Positions 5,327 to 5,912 of a stretch of 5,912 bases of DNA are shown in pieces (the stretch's first letter is position 1; each line of letters starts with the position of its first letter). Source of the DNA: Avichristensenella sp031550455 (GTDB taxonomy: Bacteria > Bacillota > Clostridia > Christensenellales > Aristaeellaceae); the NCBI GenBank assembly GCA_031550455.1, contig JAVBOQ010000071.1, positions 1 through 5,912 on the forward strand, read 5' to 3'. The notes under the pieces are model-generated. The model made no database searches. It saw nothing but the letters and a program-made list of their open reading frames with translations, and had not been told where the DNA came from. The position numbers and the translations under genes are program-made.

Positions 5327-5605
5327 CTACGCGTCGTCGTCGGTCAGCAACCCTTTGGCGTGCAGCAGACGGAGAAACGCCTCAAGGTCGGCCTCCGCGA
5401 CATCGCGGCTCACATCGTACTCCTCCAATATGGATTGCAGCAGCGCTTCCCGCGTGGTCGGGTTCTGCAATTTTGTCCAGATGAACTCCGACACATCGTT
5501 GAGCATCACCGTGCCGCCGAACTGCCGGATCGTCTCGCCGACAGGCATCGCGATGAGCTCACCGTCGATGTTGCGCACCACAAAGCTTCCTTTTATCTTG
5601 AGCAT
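5327..5605 (-). CDS. PqqD-family protein (peptide-binding chaperone / RiPP recognition element)
   Basis: The 92-residue product matches the PqqD fold family: an N-terminal beta hairpin 'GSFVVRNIDGELIAMPVG' (6-23) and 'GGTVMLNDVSEFIWTKL' (30-46), then two helices, 'TREALLQSILEEYDV' (51-65) and 'AEADLEAFLRLLHAKGLL' (70-87), and an acidic end. Proteins of this family bind leader peptides and hand them to radical SAM enzymes, lasso-peptide proteases or other modifying enzymes; many Clostridia also carry stand-alone copies beside ABC exporters. ATG 5605 is chosen because GAGGTGG lies just upstream (5616-5610). The frame extends to 5710, but the extra residues start with TTG and are low in family character. 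The ABC exporter follows after 19 bases. The modifying enzyme and precursor are not visible here. Confidence 0.88.
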   Translation of the reverse strand: MLKIKGSFVVRNIDGELIAMPVGETIRQFGGTVMLNDVSEFIWTKLQNPTTREALLQSILEEYDVSRDVAEADLEAFLRLLHAKGLLTDDDA

Positions 5606-5609
5606 GCGT

Positions 5610-5616
5610 CCACCTC
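5610..5616 (-). promoter_or_regulatory. Shine-Dalgarno site that sets the pqqD-like gene start
   Basis: GAGGTGG on the minus strand, with GAGG seven bases before ATG 5605. It supports the 92-residue product over the longer open frame. Confidence 0.7.
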
Positions 5617-5673
5617 GTTCTTTTTGACGTTTGATAGCGGAAGCCACCAAAGAAGCTGCCGCGATGGCAAGGG

Positions 5674-5699
5674 CGCCGGGACTTCGTCCCCTGGCGTTC
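5674..5699 (-). repeat. Extragenic palindromic element upstream of the pqqD-like gene
   Basis: GGGAC-TTC-GTCCC (5678-5690) forms the top of a stem that continues as CGCC (5674-5677) against GGCG (5693-5696) across a two-base bulge. On the minus strand it reads GAACGCCAGGGGAC..., sharing GAACGCCA and the following G-run with the element at 3473-3497. It lies in the 176-base gap 5606-5781, in which no convincing gene or promoter is otherwise seen. Confidence 0.45.
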
Positions 5700-5781
5700 C
5701 TTGATTCCAACCGCGACAGCCCAGTTCACCAGCTTGTTGTATACTCCGGCGCCCATGCCCGCGTTTGAAAGGCGGCCCGGC

Positions 5782-5912
5782 TCATCCGCGAAACAGCTTC
5801 CGCGCCACATACCGCGGCAGGTGGGCCAGCCGAAACGCCCAAATCCGGGCGGGTTGCGCCGCCATCCACATTTTCGCGAGCGCCCGCCAGAACGGGCGGT
5901 TCGGGTCGATCT
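5782..5912 (-). CDS. Unidentified protein, C-terminal fragment (cut by window edge)
   Basis: The last 42 codons of a minus-strand gene enter from the right edge and end at TGA (5784-5782). The tail begins IDPNRPFWRALAKMWMAAQP and ends HLPRYVARKLFRG. It is rich in Arg, Lys, Trp and Ala, consistent with an amphipathic basic helix as found at the ends of some membrane-associated glycosyltransferases or nucleotidyltransferases, but nothing diagnostic is present and no family is assigned. The other two frames across 5785-5912 read as Arg- and Gly-rich low-quality protein, which favours this one. The gene lies 176 bases upstream of the pqqD-like gene on the same strand with no T-tailed terminator between, so it may belong to the same transcript. 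Confidence 0.6.
   Translation of the reverse strand, partial: IDPNRPFWRALAKMWMAAQPARIWAFRLAHLPRYVARKLFRG

Noticed and set aside
4945..5484. 179-residue plus-strand open frame across the exporter/pqqD junction
   Set aside because: It is antisense to two well-supported genes and has no recognisable motif.
5606..5710. 35-residue N-terminal extension of the PqqD-like protein starting at TTG
   Set aside because: It runs through the palindromic element, is not part of the PqqD fold, and a good ribosome binding site (5610-5616) serves ATG 5605.

Overview
The window looks like chromosomal DNA from a GC-rich member of the Bacillota, most likely the class Clostridia. The supporting signs are strong AGGAGG-type Shine-Dalgarno sites before most genes, an MscL with a C-terminal CxxC...CxxC zinc ribbon, and a PqqD-like protein beside an ABC exporter. 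This placement is an inference; no rRNA or other marker gene is present. There is no tRNA, insertion sequence, CRISPR array or prophage gene. No gene-free stretch exceeds about 180 bases.

Left part (1-1040): an apparent minus-strand operon mscL - ybaB - recR (recR only as its first 11 codons). It is driven by a near-consensus promoter at 898-926. The ybaB stop and recR start overlap as TGATG. Divergent from this lies a small XRE-type helix-turn-helix regulator gene (1041-1352, plus strand) that ends in a clear intrinsic terminator.

Middle (1529-3633): a DedA/VTT membrane protein gene on the minus strand diverges from a plus-strand gene for a membrane protein with an extracytoplasmic, Cache-like sensor region and a GGDEF domain. 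The GGDEF active site is altered (GDESF), while the RxxD inhibitory-site motif is kept, so it may bind rather than make c-di-GMP. A compact convergent region follows. It holds an extragenic palindrome, a bidirectional terminator, a second perfect 13-bp hairpin and, directly on the stop codon of the next gene, four G-runs forming a textbook G-quadruplex motif on the minus strand.

Right part (3634-5912): a minus-strand unit made of a partial unidentified gene (C-terminal 42 residues), a stand-alone PqqD-family protein and, 19 bases further on, a complete ABC exporter (fused membrane and ATPase domains, no peptidase domain, variant signature LSEGE). PqqD-like proteins usually present a peptide to a modifying enzyme, so this pair is the most likely fragment of a peptide-modification and export system. 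The precursor and the modifying enzyme would have to lie outside the window or in the 176-base gap before pqqD.
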